A DNA stretch of 64,000 bases from Saprospiraceae bacterium (GTDB taxonomy: Bacteria; Bacteroidota; Bacteroidia; Chitinophagales; Saprospiraceae): contig JAHDGJ010000003.1 of assembly GCA_020627705.1 (NCBI GenBank), forward strand, positions 142,640 to 206,639. Reading direction: 5' to 3'. The first letter of the stretch is position 1. Each line of letters opens with the position of its first letter. A program made the translations under genes and the position numbers. The notes under the pieces were generated by a model. That model saw nothing but the letters and a program-made list of their open reading frames with translations. It was not told where the DNA came from and searched no databases. Positions 43,947-53,366 of this stretch are shown piece by piece.

Positions 43947-44008
43947 GGACAATGCCATATAATCACTTATAATTTGATTTACCTTTATACGAATTCAAAA
44001 CGAACATT

Positions 44009-44464
44009 ATGAGTAAGCATTCCAACATAAAAGAATACATTGCCACTCTTCCTGAAGATAGATTAGAGGCCTTCGAAAAATTAAGAGCTACAATTAATAA
44101 AAATATACCCAAAGGATTTGAAGAGGTTTTTGTGTATGGAATGCCAGGGCATGTCGTGCCTTTATCAACTTATCCAGATGGATATCATTGTGCCAAAGAT
44201 GCACCGTTGCCATTTTCAAACCTTGGAAATCGAGGAAAGTTTATTGCTGTATATCATATGGGTGTGTATGCCAATCAAGAATTACACCATTGGTTTACTG
44301 AAGAATATGCCAAGAGATGCAAATACAAATTGGATATGGGCAAAAGTTGTATCCGTTTAAAAAAAATGGATGACATCCCCTATGATCTAATTGGTGAATT
44401 GTACTCCAAAATGACAGTTCAAAATTGGATTGATTTGTATGAGAAAAACATTCTCAAAAAATAA
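44009..44464 (+). CDS. DUF1801 domain-containing protein
   Basis: A 151-residue protein of the YdhG/DUF1801 family: start IKEYIATLPEDRLEAFEKLR, then VFVYGMPGHVVP, LGNRGKFIAVYHMGVY, and KLDMGKSCIRLKKMDDIP. The fold has been found in an intracellular iron chaperone-like protein (frataxin-like), but the function is not established. It is convergent with a lipoprotein gene 9 bp away. Confidence 0.85.
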   Translation: MSKHSNIKEYIATLPEDRLEAFEKLRATINKNIPKGFEEVFVYGMPGHVVPLSTYPDGYHCAKDAPLPFSNLGNRGKFIAVYHMGVYANQELHHWFTEEYAKRCKYKLDMGKSCIRLKKMDDIPYDLIGELYSKMTVQNWIDLYEKNILKK

Positions 44465-44473
44465 ATCTAGAAA

Positions 44474-44836
44474 TTATTCTTGATCAAAGACTCCACTAAA
44501 ATTGGTTTTTCTTTCTTTTGAAAACTCCAATCTTCTGTTTGCTTTATCTTTTAATTCATACTCCTTATTGTCCTTTACAAATTTGAATTCGATTGAAGTA
44601 AATGGACTATCGAAGACAATAGACTTGGTATAAATGCCATCCGAATTTGGATCCTCTAGAATAAGATCTTCTTTCCAACTTAGAGGTTCAAAATTGCCTC
44701 TTATCCCCACAGTATTAAACGTATCCACATTTCTCATGTCTATAGAAAAATTAACTTCTTGTTTAAATGTTGGCTGCACGCAATTTTGACATACTATACA
44801 AGCCAATAACCCGAAAATTACTCTAAATCTTTTCAT
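44474..44836 (-). CDS. Small lipoprotein with starch-binding-like (CBM20/E-set) fold
   Basis: A 120-residue lipoprotein: signal peptide and lipobox CQNC (Cys19). The mature part has VGIRGNFEPLSWKEDLILEDP and YTKSIVFDSPF, EFKFVKDN, in the order expected for CBM20/48-like beta sandwiches (separate motif stretches). Such domains bind glycans or act as protein modules; here the binding site cannot be judged. It follows the DoxX gene by one base and is probably cotranscribed. Confidence 0.65.
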   Translation of the reverse strand: MKRFRVIFGLLACIVCQNCVQPTFKQEVNFSIDMRNVDTFNTVGIRGNFEPLSWKEDLILEDPNSDGIYTKSIVFDSPFTSIEFKFVKDNKEYELKDKANRRLEFSKERKTNFSGVFDQE

Positions 44837-44837
44837 A

Positions 44838-45344
44838 TTAACTTTTCCATTTTTTACTGATCAAGTAATCCAATCCAAAACGTCCTGATCCCAGAACCAT
44901 CGCATAAATACCTACCCATAAAAACCCCAATGCGGCAGACATTCCCCACAATCCACTGTTCCATTGTTGGCAAAATATCGCAACCAACATCGTACAGACA
45001 ATCAAAAATCCAGCAATTCTTGTTTGAAAACCAAGGGCCATCAACAAGCCTCCCACAGCTTCACTAAAAGCTCCCATCCATGCAAAGAAAACAGGAAACA
45101 TGGCAAAGACACCACCAAAACTTTCTACATCCTGCGGAAACCAATAGATAACTTCAAACAAATCCAAATTGCGATCTTCTGCCGTCCAAGGCATTCCAAA
45201 TTTATCTGCACCGTAGAAAAAACTTAATAGCAAACCGCAAATTATTCTTGGAATTGCAAGAATCAAATCAATTATCCAATGACCAAATGGCATCGGATAA
45301 TTCAATTTTTTAAACAAATGGATTAATCGATTCATTAGAAGCAT
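44838..45344 (-). CDS. DoxX family membrane protein
   Basis: A 168-residue protein from ATG 45344 (ATG 45335 is an alternative; the frame also extends to a TTG). It has four hydrophobic helices with the DoxX pattern (PRIICGLLLSFFYGADKFG, WMGAFSEAVGGLLMALGF, TRIAGFLIVCTMLV). DoxX proteins are small inner membrane proteins, some linked to thiosulfate/oxidant handling. The following lipoprotein gene starts next to its stop. Confidence 0.82.
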   Translation of the reverse strand: MLLMNRLIHLFKKLNYPMPFGHWIIDLILAIPRIICGLLLSFFYGADKFGMPWTAEDRNLDLFEVIYWFPQDVESFGGVFAMFPVFFAWMGAFSEAVGGLLMALGFQTRIAGFLIVCTMLVAIFCQQWNSGLWGMSAALGFLWVGIYAMVLGSGRFGLDYLISKKWKS

Positions 45345-45465
45345 TTTATAATTATACAGCAATAATTTAAAATTGGATCTGGCTAAAGATTAAAAACTTT
45401 TACAAATACAAGGGTTTCTAAAACATAAGGATTCTTATTATCTTATTCATATAAAAACAACTACT

Positions 45466-45873
45466 ATGAATTATTTAGCAATTTTAGCCGGTGCCGTTTC
45501 TATCATGGCGCTTGGTTTTGTTTGGTTCCATCCTAAAGTTTTTGGCACCCCTTGGATGAAAGGGGCAGGATTAACAGAAGAAGACATGAAGTCACCAAAT
45601 CCGTTGATCATGGTTGGAGCACTTTTAATGGGGCTGGTAATTTCTTGGACCTTATCAAGATACGCTGGTCATACAGAGGAAGGGATGAGCCAATTCGTCC
45701 ATGGCATGTACCACGGATTCCTTCCCGGTATTACCTTAGTGACTCCAGCTCTAATCAGCAAAGGTTTGTTTGAACAAAAAAACCTAGGTTGGATTTTATT
45801 GGGCGCTGTCTATTGGGTATTAGCAATTACAATAGCTGGGGGTGTAGTCTATGCACTTACTCCGATAAGCTAA
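45466..45873 (+). CDS. DUF1761 domain-containing membrane protein
   Basis: A 135-residue integral membrane protein with four helices and the DUF1761 pattern: an early GFVWFHPKVFGTPWMKG and a late GLFEQKNLGWILLGAVYW. The function of the family is unknown. Single gene, divergent from doxX, ending in an intrinsic terminator. Confidence 0.82.
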   Translation: MNYLAILAGAVSIMALGFVWFHPKVFGTPWMKGAGLTEEDMKSPNPLIMVGALLMGLVISWTLSRYAGHTEEGMSQFVHGMYHGFLPGITLVTPALISKGLFEQKNLGWILLGAVYWVLAITIAGGVVYALTPIS

Positions 45874-45883
45874 TTTATTATCT

Positions 45884-45916
45884 AACAAGCGATGGTGAGT
45901 CCTCGCTTGTTATTTT
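45884..45916. terminator. Terminator between DUF1761 and DUF5916 genes
   Basis: A 9-bp perfect stem (45884-45892 with 45903-45911, arm AACAAGCGA) with a 10-nt loop, followed by ATTTT. It lies between convergent genes and could serve both. Confidence 0.75.
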
Positions 45917-45950
45917 AACTTTTTCACATAACCCCAAATTCTATTTTGGA

Positions 45951-48407
45951 CTATCTGAATGTTTGATAATCCAAAAAGTAAACGATACGCAGTGAAACAC
46001 TATTGGTCTGAAAATGCTCTCCTAGGTTAGACAAGTTTGCAAGGTAATTTCTTTCAAATCGATCATCATTTCCAAAAATTAGTTTTTGCCAAACAAAAAT
46101 AATATCACTACCAGGAGCAAATCTTTTAATATACTGCAAATCCATATTTAAAAAATTTGCATTCTGATCAAAGACAGGTTTGTTATCTACTACGCCATCA
46201 AAAGAAATTGGGTTTAATAGTCCATCAGATCTTAAAGTAGCAAGATCGTGCCACTCCACTTCGTCGTGGTTATGTCTTAAGTTCAGTGTTATGGAGGACG
46301 TATTGCTCAATACATAATTGGCAGATATCGAATTAGTCCAGGTAAAACGATCTCTTAAGCCATACAAAATATCTTGATCCGAGACTTCTGCAATAGGCTC
46401 GTCATAACCATTCCGATTCACATATTGTACGCTGTTGCGCAATTGCTCATAATCAAAACCAAGAATTATCAATAATTGATCATTAACTCTCCAACGAGGT
46501 TCGAATCTTAAATTAAGATACCGAACTCCTCTTTTAAAACTCATTCCTCTGGTTACTCTAAAATCATATGCAAATGTTTTTCTATAATCTGTTGAAATAA
46601 AGCCTCCTGCATATTGGAAAGCCGGATTTCTAGAATAGCTTACAAAATCAAAAGTTCTTGGTTCGAAATAATCATGCTTATCCATGGGTTGTCCTCCTGT
46701 ATAAAACCCGAAGCCCAAAAATTTCTTAGTGAAGAAAAAACTGTTGATTTCGTATTCTAATTGAGAATACACATTTGGTTGATACAATCTGCCATAAAAC
46801 CAGTTCATGGCCACACGCCATCTATTAAAATTCTTTTTTGGGGCAAATTCGTTGTAACTAATGTTTGCTCGATAGCTTCTTTCGTTATTGCTAAATAGTA
46901 TGCCTAAATCGTTAATGTCATAGGTGTCACTCTCAATATTATAGCCAAGACTGTAGTTTAGCTTTCCTCCAATTTTACCAATATTTAAGCGATAAGCATG
47001 TCCCGAAATGTCATCACTATCCGAGTAAAATTGATTGCTTAATGCCCCAAAGGCACTCACACCCCACATTTGATCCTTCGTTTTTAGGTTGGTTTCAAAT
47101 CCAGAAACGTTGGCATCATACTCCGACCCAAAGCGCAAAGTGTTGGTATTAATAAAACTCACAAAAGAATTGTTCTTTAAGTTTTGATCAACCACCACCA
47201 CATTATAATTGGTTAATGGGTTTACCAATTCTTCCCTTGTGTTTCCAGCGTCATCTTGAATAACAGCAAATTCTTTAGCTTCTACGGCATTAAAAATTCC
47301 AATTCCTGTTCCTTTAGCTGTACGTCCAGAAATTTTAAAAGCATTGTATAATTGGGTCCGAGATGGATTTTCAATAAACGTTTCTCCTTCTTGCAATTCG
47401 GCTGATCTAAAAGTCCTATCCCCTACTCGCCTACTATAAAACAATCCTCCTTTATTAAACAACTCAATGCCTTCCGTAAAAAATGGTCTGCGTTCTTCAA
47501 AAAATTGTTCGAATGGCCCCAAGTTTAAAACGACATTGTCAGATTGTGTTTGCCCAAAATCAGGAATTAAGGTCATATCTAAAGTAAAGGCGTCATTGAG
47601 ACCATATTTTAAATCCATACCTAATCCGTAAGCCGTCCCCCTTTCCTTGATTGGATTGGCATCGGGATCTTTTATCGAATTGACATAGCCAACCGCAAAT
47701 GGATTTATACTTATTCGAGGGGGAGATTTAATGTTTCTAATATTATCTAACACTCCAAACATGGCCACCCCATTATCAATATTTGGGTCTCTTCTGTTCC
47801 AATTTACATTTTCCCTATATCTGCGTATATGCCTTTCGAATTGCATACGCCAAGATTGAACAGGTTCCTCAGCAAATCTTATAGCAGAATATGGAATCAT
47901 AAATTCTGCGTACCAGCCATCGTCAGTTATACGAGTGGCGCTTTCCCATACGGCATCCCAATTTTCGTCTTCACCATCACTAGATGCTTTGAGGTCAATC
48001 TGTACACCGGCGGCAGTTACAAAAAATAAAAAGGCGTTTTGACCATCTTTATAGGTATCAAAACCAAATCCAAACCAATCTGAGTTTCCTGTTTGGTCAC
48101 GTAAGGTCAATTGTGTCAGTATAGAATCTGGTTGATTGTCCAACAGTTTTGCAAAAACGTATATGGCTTGATCATCGTACATTATTTTAACTTCAGTAGG
48201 CTGAGAGGGAAAGCCATCTACAACGGGAGAAAACTGACTAAAATCACTGGCAACAGGTGCTAAGGACCAAGAAGATTCGTCATCTCTTGCATCAATGTTT
48301 ACCGACTCACTGGTTCGAAATGCTTCGTAGGATTTTCTTGGAAAATCTTCTTGCGCGTTCAAATTCAAAAAAGTGGTGGCTAGTAGAATTGTTAGAATTC
48401 TTTTCAC
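45951..48407 (-). CDS. DUF5916 outer membrane protein with CBM9-like N-terminal domain
   Basis: An 818-residue protein counted from GTG 48407, which makes a clean signal peptide (KRILTILLATTFLNLNAQ); the frame runs seven codons further up to a TTG with no ATG. After the signal comes a CBM9-like domain (about 35-220; YVFAKLLDNQPDSI, GYAEFMIPYSAI-like region), then DUF5916 and a large beta-barrel with repeated aromatic-alternating strands. Function unknown; relatives are common in Bacteroidota outer membranes. It is convergent with the DUF1761 gene. Confidence 0.85.
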   Translation of the reverse strand: MKRILTILLATTFLNLNAQEDFPRKSYEAFRTSESVNIDARDDESSWSLAPVASDFSQFSPVVDGFPSQPTEVKIMYDDQAIYVFAKLLDNQPDSILTQLTLRDQTGNSDWFGFGFDTYKDGQNAFLFFVTAAGVQIDLKASSDGEDENWDAVWESATRITDDGWYAEFMIPYSAIRFAEEPVQSWRMQFERHIRRYRENVNWNRRDPNIDNGVAMFGVLDNIRNIKSPPRISINPFAVGYVNSIKDPDANPIKERGTAYGLGMDLKYGLNDAFTLDMTLIPDFGQTQSDNVVLNLGPFEQFFEERRPFFTEGIELFNKGGLFYSRRVGDRTFRSAELQEGETFIENPSRTQLYNAFKISGRTAKGTGIGIFNAVEAKEFAVIQDDAGNTREELVNPLTNYNVVVVDQNLKNNSFVSFINTNTLRFGSEYDANVSGFETNLKTKDQMWGVSAFGALSNQFYSDSDDISGHAYRLNIGKIGGKLNYSLGYNIESDTYDINDLGILFSNNERSYRANISYNEFAPKKNFNRWRVAMNWFYGRLYQPNVYSQLEYEINSFFFTKKFLGFGFYTGGQPMDKHDYFEPRTFDFVSYSRNPAFQYAGGFISTDYRKTFAYDFRVTRGMSFKRGVRYLNLRFEPRWRVNDQLLIILGFDYEQLRNSVQYVNRNGYDEPIAEVSDQDILYGLRDRFTWTNSISANYVLSNTSSITLNLRHNHDEVEWHDLATLRSDGLLNPISFDGVVDNKPVFDQNANFLNMDLQYIKRFAPGSDIIFVWQKLIFGNDDRFERNYLANLSNLGEHFQTNSVSLRIVYFLDYQTFR

Positions 48408-48579
48408 ATCATAAAAATACTGATGCAAAACAGTTTATAAAAGACAAATAGATGTGGTTATTTTTAGATAAGTCTAATTATTTTATTTTGTTGCGCTAAA
48501 CAATAGGGCGATTTGTAGGAGATTTTGCCCAAAGTCGCTGTATTTGCCCGTAACTTTATAGAAATCAAAGCAATTAAAG

Positions 48580-49812
48580 ATGAGTATAGTTGAAATGAAA
48601 GTCCCTACAATTGGTGAATCCATTACTGAGGTGACATTATCTCAGTGGCTAAAAAACGACGGGGAATATGTAAACATCGACGAACCCATTTGTGAATTTG
48701 AATCGGATAAAGCAACCTTAGAGTTTCCAGCAGAAGTTGCAGGTAAACTAATTTATGTTGCTGAAGAAGGTGATGATTTAGAAATTGGAGCTTTGGTTGC
48801 GAAAATTGACACGAGTGTTTCGGCTCCTCAAGGAGGTACTGATCCTGAAACCCCAAAAGAATCAAAAGATGTTGCGCCAGAGCCTGTCAAAAAGGAAATA
48901 GAATCATCCCCTGCCGCAGGCCATCCTTCTCCAGCAGCTGGCAAAGTATTAAGAGAAGGGGGCGTTGATCCTTCAGCTGTTCAGGGTACTGGAAAAGGAG
49001 GAAGAATTACTAAAGAAGATGCAGTAAAAGCAGTTTCCAACAAACCTAAAACCGCTGCTTCAGCAAGCAAAGCAGCACCAGCCCCTTCGAGCTCTCCTTC
49101 CTTTAGCAGAAATACCAGCAGGAAGAAAATGTCGAGAATGCGAAGAACCATTGCTTCTCGCTTGGTTGAAGCCAAAAATGCTACGGCCATGCTCACCACT
49201 TTTAACGAAGTAGACCTTACAGCCATCAAAGCATTGCGAAAAAAATACCAAGAACAATTTATTGATAGATACGGCATCAAATTAGGTTATATGTCTTTGT
49301 TTACAAAGGCCTGTGCCAACGCGTTGATGGAATTCCCAGATGTAAATAGTTTTATAGATGAGGAGACCAACGAAATGATTTACCATGATTTTGCAGACAT
49401 CTCCATAGCAATTTCGACAGACAATGGATTAGTTGTACCTCCTGTACATAATTGTGAGTCACTTGGCCTTCACGAAATAGAAGAAAAAATAAAATACTTG
49501 GCGGGAAGAGCACGTAGTGGAGAACTGACACTTGATGAAATGAAGGGCGGGACTTTTACCATTACCAATGGAGGAATTTTCGGGTCACTTATGAGCACTC
49601 CTATTATTAATAGACCTCAATCAGCTATACTTGGAATGCACGGGATTCAAGACCGTCCAGTAGTAGTAAACGGAGAAATTCAAATTCGACCAATGATGTA
49701 TCTGGCCGTTTCGTATGACCACAGAGTTATTGATGGCAGTACATCTGTTCGTTTTCTAGTGCGTATTAAAGAACAGTTGGAAGATCCTATTCGCTTGTTT
49801 ATGGGATTTTAA
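48580..49812 (+). CDS. sucB: 2-oxoglutarate dehydrogenase E2 (dihydrolipoyl succinyltransferase)
   Basis: A 410-residue E2 protein: one lipoyl domain (1-77) with the lipoyl Lys44 in [10 protein letters not shown], an Ala/Pro/Ser linker, a peripheral subunit-binding domain (about 112-148; [16 protein letters not shown]), a second linker, and the acyltransferase core with catalytic YDHRVIDG near residue 380. It transfers the succinyl group to CoA in the TCA cycle. The single lipoyl domain and core match SucB rather than the pyruvate E2. The E1 gene sucA is not adjacent, as is common in this phylum. Confidence 0.92.
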   Translation: MSIVEMKVPTIGESITEVTLSQWLKNDGEYVNIDEPICEFESDKATLEFPAEVAGKLIYVAEEGDDLEIGALVAKIDTSVSAPQGGTDPETPKESKDVAPEPVKKEIESSPAAGHPSPAAGKVLREGGVDPSAVQGTGKGGRITKEDAVKAVSNKPKTAASASKAAPAPSSSPSFSRNTSRKKMSRMRRTIASRLVEAKNATAMLTTFNEVDLTAIKALRKKYQEQFIDRYGIKLGYMSLFTKACANALMEFPDVNSFIDEETNEMIYHDFADISIAISTDNGLVVPPVHNCESLGLHEIEEKIKYLAGRARSGELTLDEMKGGTFTITNGGIFGSLMSTPIINRPQSAILGMHGIQDRPVVVNGEIQIRPMMYLAVSYDHRVIDGSTSVRFLVRIKEQLEDPIRLFMGF

Positions 49813-49832
49813 GCCGTTAAAACAATTTAGAT

Positions 49833-50339
49833 ATGACTTTAGGTGAATGCTTTGAAGCAATTGGCAAAAACCCCAATTGGGTATTGTTCTATTTTATTGC
49901 TGTTCCGCTTGTCGCTTTTTTAGCTTGGATTTTTGGTAAAAATGAAGGAACCAAAGAGCCATGGAATTATCTGTATGCAATGCTCGTCTATCTCATCTGT
50001 ATCCCAGGAATTTTTGCCATCACACTAAATATATATCTCTTTCTATTCGAACGACAAAGTGTTTTCGACGCTAATATATTCACTCAAATTCTTCCAATCA
50101 TTTCAATGTTTATCACCTTGTTTCTTATTCGTAGAAATGTTTGTTTTGAAGATATCCCTGGGTTTGGCAAACTGTCCGGTTTGGTATTAATCATTGCCTC
50201 CTTGATGGGACTAATGTGGTTTTTAGAAAAAACAAGAATCTTCATTTTCAGCTTCCTCCCTGCTCAATGGATCTTAATAATATTCGTAGCTGCTATTGTC
50301 TTTATAGCAGTCGGATGGAAACGCATGTTTTCGAAGTAA
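49833..50339 (+). CDS. Four-helix membrane protein of unknown function
   Basis: A 168-residue protein with four hydrophobic helices (about 17-34, 46-70, 82-98, 112-160 as two segments). No recognised family; ICIPGIFAITLNIYLFLFE is the most distinctive segment. It follows sucB by 20 bp on the same strand, perhaps in one transcript. Confidence 0.6.
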   Translation: MTLGECFEAIGKNPNWVLFYFIAVPLVAFLAWIFGKNEGTKEPWNYLYAMLVYLICIPGIFAITLNIYLFLFERQSVFDANIFTQILPIISMFITLFLIRRNVCFEDIPGFGKLSGLVLIIASLMGLMWFLEKTRIFIFSFLPAQWILIIFVAAIVFIAVGWKRMFSK

Positions 50340-50342
50340 TAG

Positions 50343-50367
50343 AGTAAAAAGCTTCGCTTACTTTTTC
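50343..50367. terminator. Possible terminator between the four-helix protein and the DUF3299-like gene
   Basis: Imperfect hairpin AGTA...AGC-TTC-GCT-TACT (7 bp with a 3-nt bulge, 50343-50362) followed by TTTTTC. It overlaps the stop codon of the minus-strand gene. Weak. Confidence 0.4.
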
Positions 50368-50852
50368 TTTTCTTTAATCTGCTGAGCATCGACAATTTTA
50401 AACATCAAATTGTTTATGTCTTCGGCATTAAGTTTCATAACTCCGCGTAATCGAATGGCACTAGAGGTATATTTCACTGGATCTATTGCCTCAACCTCCA
50501 TAACGGTTTCAGGACCAGCACCACCACAGAAAAAACACATGTTATAAGGGAATGCAGAGAATATAAACTCGTGATGACTTTTATACCCTTCAACTGGGAT
50601 AATGTATCCTTTCACTTCAATCACTTGACCTTCGAGATCTAATACATCTTGAGAAAATACAGGGACATCAACTTTAAATCCCATGATCTCATTGTACTGT
50701 TTCTTGTAGGTAATTTTAGCGAGTGTTTTCCAAATATTTTCTTTTTTCTTTTCAGACTGCTCCACAGCCGGTTCTTCTTTACTTGACTGAGCAAAGCTTA
50801 TTTGGCTCCATCCAAAAAAAAGGACAAAAAGAAATACATAGTTAATTCTCAT
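50358..50852 (-). CDS. Exported DUF3299-like protein of the His-loop ABC operon
   Basis: A 164-residue protein with a signal peptide ending ISFAQ, a charged Glu/Lys linker, and a compact beta domain. GQVIEVKGYIIPVEG and FPYNMCFFCGGAGPETVMEV match DUF3299-type proteins; the CFFCGGAGPE motif with two cysteines could bind metal or haem. It is 22 bp after the permease gene on the same strand, and so likely part of the same unit. Confidence 0.72.
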   Translation of the reverse strand: MRINYVFLFVLFFGWSQISFAQSSKEEPAVEQSEKKKENIWKTLAKITYKKQYNEIMGFKVDVPVFSQDVLDLEGQVIEVKGYIIPVEGYKSHHEFIFSAFPYNMCFFCGGAGPETVMEVEAIDPVKYTSSAIRLRGVMKLNAEDINNLMFKIVDAQQIKEKKK

Positions 50853-50874
50853 TTATGATCTTTTTGTTTAGACG

Positions 50875-52338
50875 TTATTTACCACTTAAAGTTCTATTAA
50901 TATCCGTATTGTATGCTTTCCAAGCAGGAATCAATGCTGCTGTGGTTCCAATAGCTAATGATGCTATGAGTAAGAGGCCCTCGTTTCTTCCAAACTTCCA
51001 AGAGGAAAAATTATACTGATATGCATCACTCATAGCCCCAGCCATTAAGGCAGAAGCCAAATGACCTACAACAATACCAACAACGAAACCAACGACGGCC
51101 AAAATTAATCCCTCTAACAAAATGAGCCATGAAAGTTGAAACGGACTTGCCCCGCTAACTCTCATTAAAGCCAGTTCATATTTCCGCTCTTGAAGGGATT
51201 TAAATAGACTGATGAAAATACTAAAGCCAGAAACTAAGGCAATTAATAATGCGAGATATCGCAAAGCTTGTGTCCCAACGCCTATGTTTGCACGCAAATT
51301 ATTTATTTGATATGCTGGGGATGCTGCCATCAATTCTGTATTCTCATTGATATTTCGGGGCATGCTTAGAGCTTGAAAATTCTTTTTACTCTTAAACTGT
51401 ACCAAGATGTTAGTGATTTCTTTATCCAAATTTAAGAGTAACCCTTCGTTTGAATTTTCAAAAATATTTTCAGGTCCAAGACCTGCTGTATTCTCTACAT
51501 AATTCAAATTGTGTTCGTGATGATTATCGTCGTGATCACAATGCTCTGAATGTTTGTGATCGTGGTGATCATGTCCGTCATGATCATGCCCGTCATGACC
51601 GTGAGCAGAATGATCGTGTCCGTCATGATTATGATCGTGATCGTGATCACTATCATGGTCATTTCCGGAATGGTCATGAGCATCATCTCCTGAATGATCA
51701 CGGTCATGATCTTCATGATCATGGACATTCCAAACAGAGGAGGTATTGGACAGAATGAGTTGGTCTATTACTGTTCCGGTCGGTTTTAGTATCCCCACTA
51801 CTTTGAATGCTGCATGTGCATGAGCTAAATCATCATCCTCTTCAAAACCATGACTGCTTACAAACTTATCTCCAAGTTTGAGATTTGTTTTTTCTGCTAC
51901 AATAGCACCGATAGTAACTTCTAAATCCCTTGCCCATTTCCGACCATAAGAAATTTCGGCATTATAAAGATCTAGTAAGTCATATGTAGTTCCCACAATT
52001 CTGTACGAACGATAATTATCACCCAAAGAAAGGGGAACTGCTCTTTTTATTAAAGGGTGTTTCGGATTTAAAAAAGGCCTAGCATGTTCTAGTTTAATAT
52101 TTCCAGTGGGGTTATCCACATGATACATCCCACACAGAATCATTTGCAATGGGCTTCCTTTAGCACCAATCACCATATCAATGTCAGCAAGGTTTTTTTC
52201 GAATTTGTCTTTGACTTGATCGTTAAACAAAAGAAGAAAACTTATTAATCCGATACCTAGAGCAAATAATATGATATTGAGCAACAAGGACCAAGGATTG
52301 GAGACTATGTTTTTCCAAGCAAGTTTGAATAGATTCAT
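50875..52338 (-). CDS. FtsX-like ABC permease with a histidine-rich periplasmic loop
   Basis: A 487-residue MacB/LolC-type permease: first membrane helix (about 16-38), a large periplasmic domain (39-365), and three C-terminal helices (about 366-388, 410-440, 455-478) of the FtsX domain (LRYLALLIALVSGFSIFISLF; RKYELALMRVSGASP). Residues 206-276 form an insert with 27 His and many Asp/Gly, of repeated HDH type. Histidine-rich loops bind Zn, Ni or Cu, so metal transport or sensing is the natural guess. The ATPase gene upstream overlaps by four bases. Confidence 0.85.
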   Translation of the reverse strand: MNLFKLAWKNIVSNPWSLLLNIILFALGIGLISFLLLFNDQVKDKFEKNLADIDMVIGAKGSPLQMILCGMYHVDNPTGNIKLEHARPFLNPKHPLIKRAVPLSLGDNYRSYRIVGTTYDLLDLYNAEISYGRKWARDLEVTIGAIVAEKTNLKLGDKFVSSHGFEEDDDLAHAHAAFKVVGILKPTGTVIDQLILSNTSSVWNVHDHEDHDRDHSGDDAHDHSGNDHDSDHDHDHNHDGHDHSAHGHDGHDHDGHDHHDHKHSEHCDHDDNHHEHNLNYVENTAGLGPENIFENSNEGLLLNLDKEITNILVQFKSKKNFQALSMPRNINENTELMAASPAYQINNLRANIGVGTQALRYLALLIALVSGFSIFISLFKSLQERKYELALMRVSGASPFQLSWLILLEGLILAVVGFVVGIVVGHLASALMAGAMSDAYQYNFSSWKFGRNEGLLLIASLAIGTTAALIPAWKAYNTDINRTLSGK

Positions 52339-52967
52339 GATAATACAATTTGCTTTTCAACAATATTTTTCAACCTAGTATCATGCGTTACAATCAATAA
52401 TGCAGCGCCAATTTCTTGTGCTTGTGTTCTGAGTAACTCTACAACTTTTGCGCAATTTTCGTCATCCAAGGCAGAAGTAGGTTCGTCTGCCAAAACGACT
52501 TTGGGTTTATGAACAACAGCTCGGGCAATATTAACTCTTTGTTTCTCTCCTTCGCTCAAATTTCTAATCTTACTTTTCGCTTTATGCTGAATATTTAGAG
52601 TTTCTAATGTTTTCAAACAAAACGCTTTATCCACCTTAGCCCCAGCAAGTTTTTGACTTAGTAGTAAATTTTCCAACACATTTAAAGATTCAATAAAATG
52701 GTTTTTCTGGAAAATGATGCCAATGTTTTCTCCACGAAAACGATCCAAAGTACTCGTCCCTAAATTCACCAACTCTGTTTCATTAATTTGAATAGAGCCA
52801 TGATTTGGTTTCATTAATCCTCCTAAGAGATTCAATAATGTTGACTTACCGATTCCAGATTTACCTAAAATGAGCAGCATCTCTCCCTTTGCACAAGACA
52901 AATCTGGAAATGAAAAGGCATTTTCTTTATCGTATCGAAATTGTAATTCAGCTGTTCTAATCATCAC
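52335..52967 (-). CDS. ABC transporter ATPase (LolD/MacB type)
   Basis: A 210-residue ABC ATPase: Walker A GKSGIGKST at 35-43, Q-loop in IIFQKNHF, signature LSEGEKQR, Walker B VVLADEPTSALD and the switch His in VTHD. The signature has Glu in place of the usual Gly (LSEGE rather than LSGGE), a known variant. It pairs with the FtsX-like permease (4-bp overlap) as in LolCDE/MacB mechanotransmission systems. The AT-rich upstream region separates it divergently from the thr riboswitch. Confidence 0.9.
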   Translation of the reverse strand: MMIRTAELQFRYDKENAFSFPDLSCAKGEMLLILGKSGIGKSTLLNLLGGLMKPNHGSIQINETELVNLGTSTLDRFRGENIGIIFQKNHFIESLNVLENLLLSQKLAGAKVDKAFCLKTLETLNIQHKAKSKIRNLSEGEKQRVNIARAVVHKPKVVLADEPTSALDDENCAKVVELLRTQAQEIGAALLIVTHDTRLKNIVEKQIVLS

Positions 52968-53051
52968 CGTAAAACTACTATGTTTTAGAGACTAAAATAG
53001 TGTCTAATCATATGTGTCATGCGTTAAATAAACGTGAAATATCATGAATGG

Positions 53052-53081
53052 TTTGAGGTATTAAAAAACATTCTACCTTTG
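53052..53081 (+). promoter_or_regulatory. Promoter of the thr operon riboswitch
   Basis: TTTG (53052-53055) and TACCTTTG (53074-53081) stand 18 bases apart, an excellent Bacteroidota promoter. Transcription should begin shortly before the SAM riboswitch. Confidence 0.75.
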
Positions 53082-53113
53082 CATATTCCGAACGAGGTTA
53101 ATTTTAAATATTT

Positions 53114-53212
53114 CTTATCAAGAAAGGTGGAGGGTAAGGCCCTTTGAAACCTTAGCAACCCTTAAAAATTAAGAAGGTGCTAAATCCGATCGCTCCTAGG
53201 CGATGAGATAAG
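53114..53212 (+). promoter_or_regulatory. SAM-I (S-box) riboswitch
   Basis: P1 is CTTATC (53114-53119) with GATAAG (53207-53212). Between them the conserved S-box core is plain: AAGAAAGGTGGAGGG, GGCCCTTTGAAACC, TAGCAACC, AAGGTGCTAAATCC, and P4 ATCGC/GCGAT (53189-53193 with 53200-53204). This is the S-adenosylmethionine aptamer that normally controls methionine genes. Here it precedes thrA. The order and key bases match closely. Confidence 0.95.
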
Positions 53213-53268
53213 TCAAAAGAATATAGTTCTATATAAGGCTCTTTGACTAATTGTTAAAGGGCTTTTTT
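53211..53268 (+). terminator. Attenuator (expression platform) of the SAM riboswitch
   Basis: Terminator: 53235-53244 pairs with 53256-53265 (10 bp, two wobbles), followed by six T (53263-53268). Antiterminator: AGTCAAA (53211-53217) pairs with TTTGACT (53242-53248); this shares AG with the 3' side of P1 and TTT with the terminator arm. When SAM is bound, P1 forms, the antiterminator is blocked, and the terminator stops transcription. The switch is therefore predicted to be OFF with SAM. Confidence 0.88.
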
Positions 53269-53366
53269 GCTATTCGGCTTTCTTGGAATATTCGTCAACC
53301 TCAAATCAAAATTACCCTCTTTCTTAAAGAGAATAATTAAATGTCATTTGGCAGAAAAAAGAGCAT

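Noticed and set aside
48580..49812. Pyruvate dehydrogenase E2 instead of SucB
   Set aside because: Only one lipoyl domain and SucB-like PSBD/core sequence; no PDH E1 or E3 neighbours.
51450..51758. His/Asp-rich ORF on the plus strand opposite the permease loop
   Set aside because: It is the antisense of the HDH-repeat coding region; the palindromic GATC/CATG-rich repeats give His/Asp-rich reading on both strands. No start context or neighbours support it.
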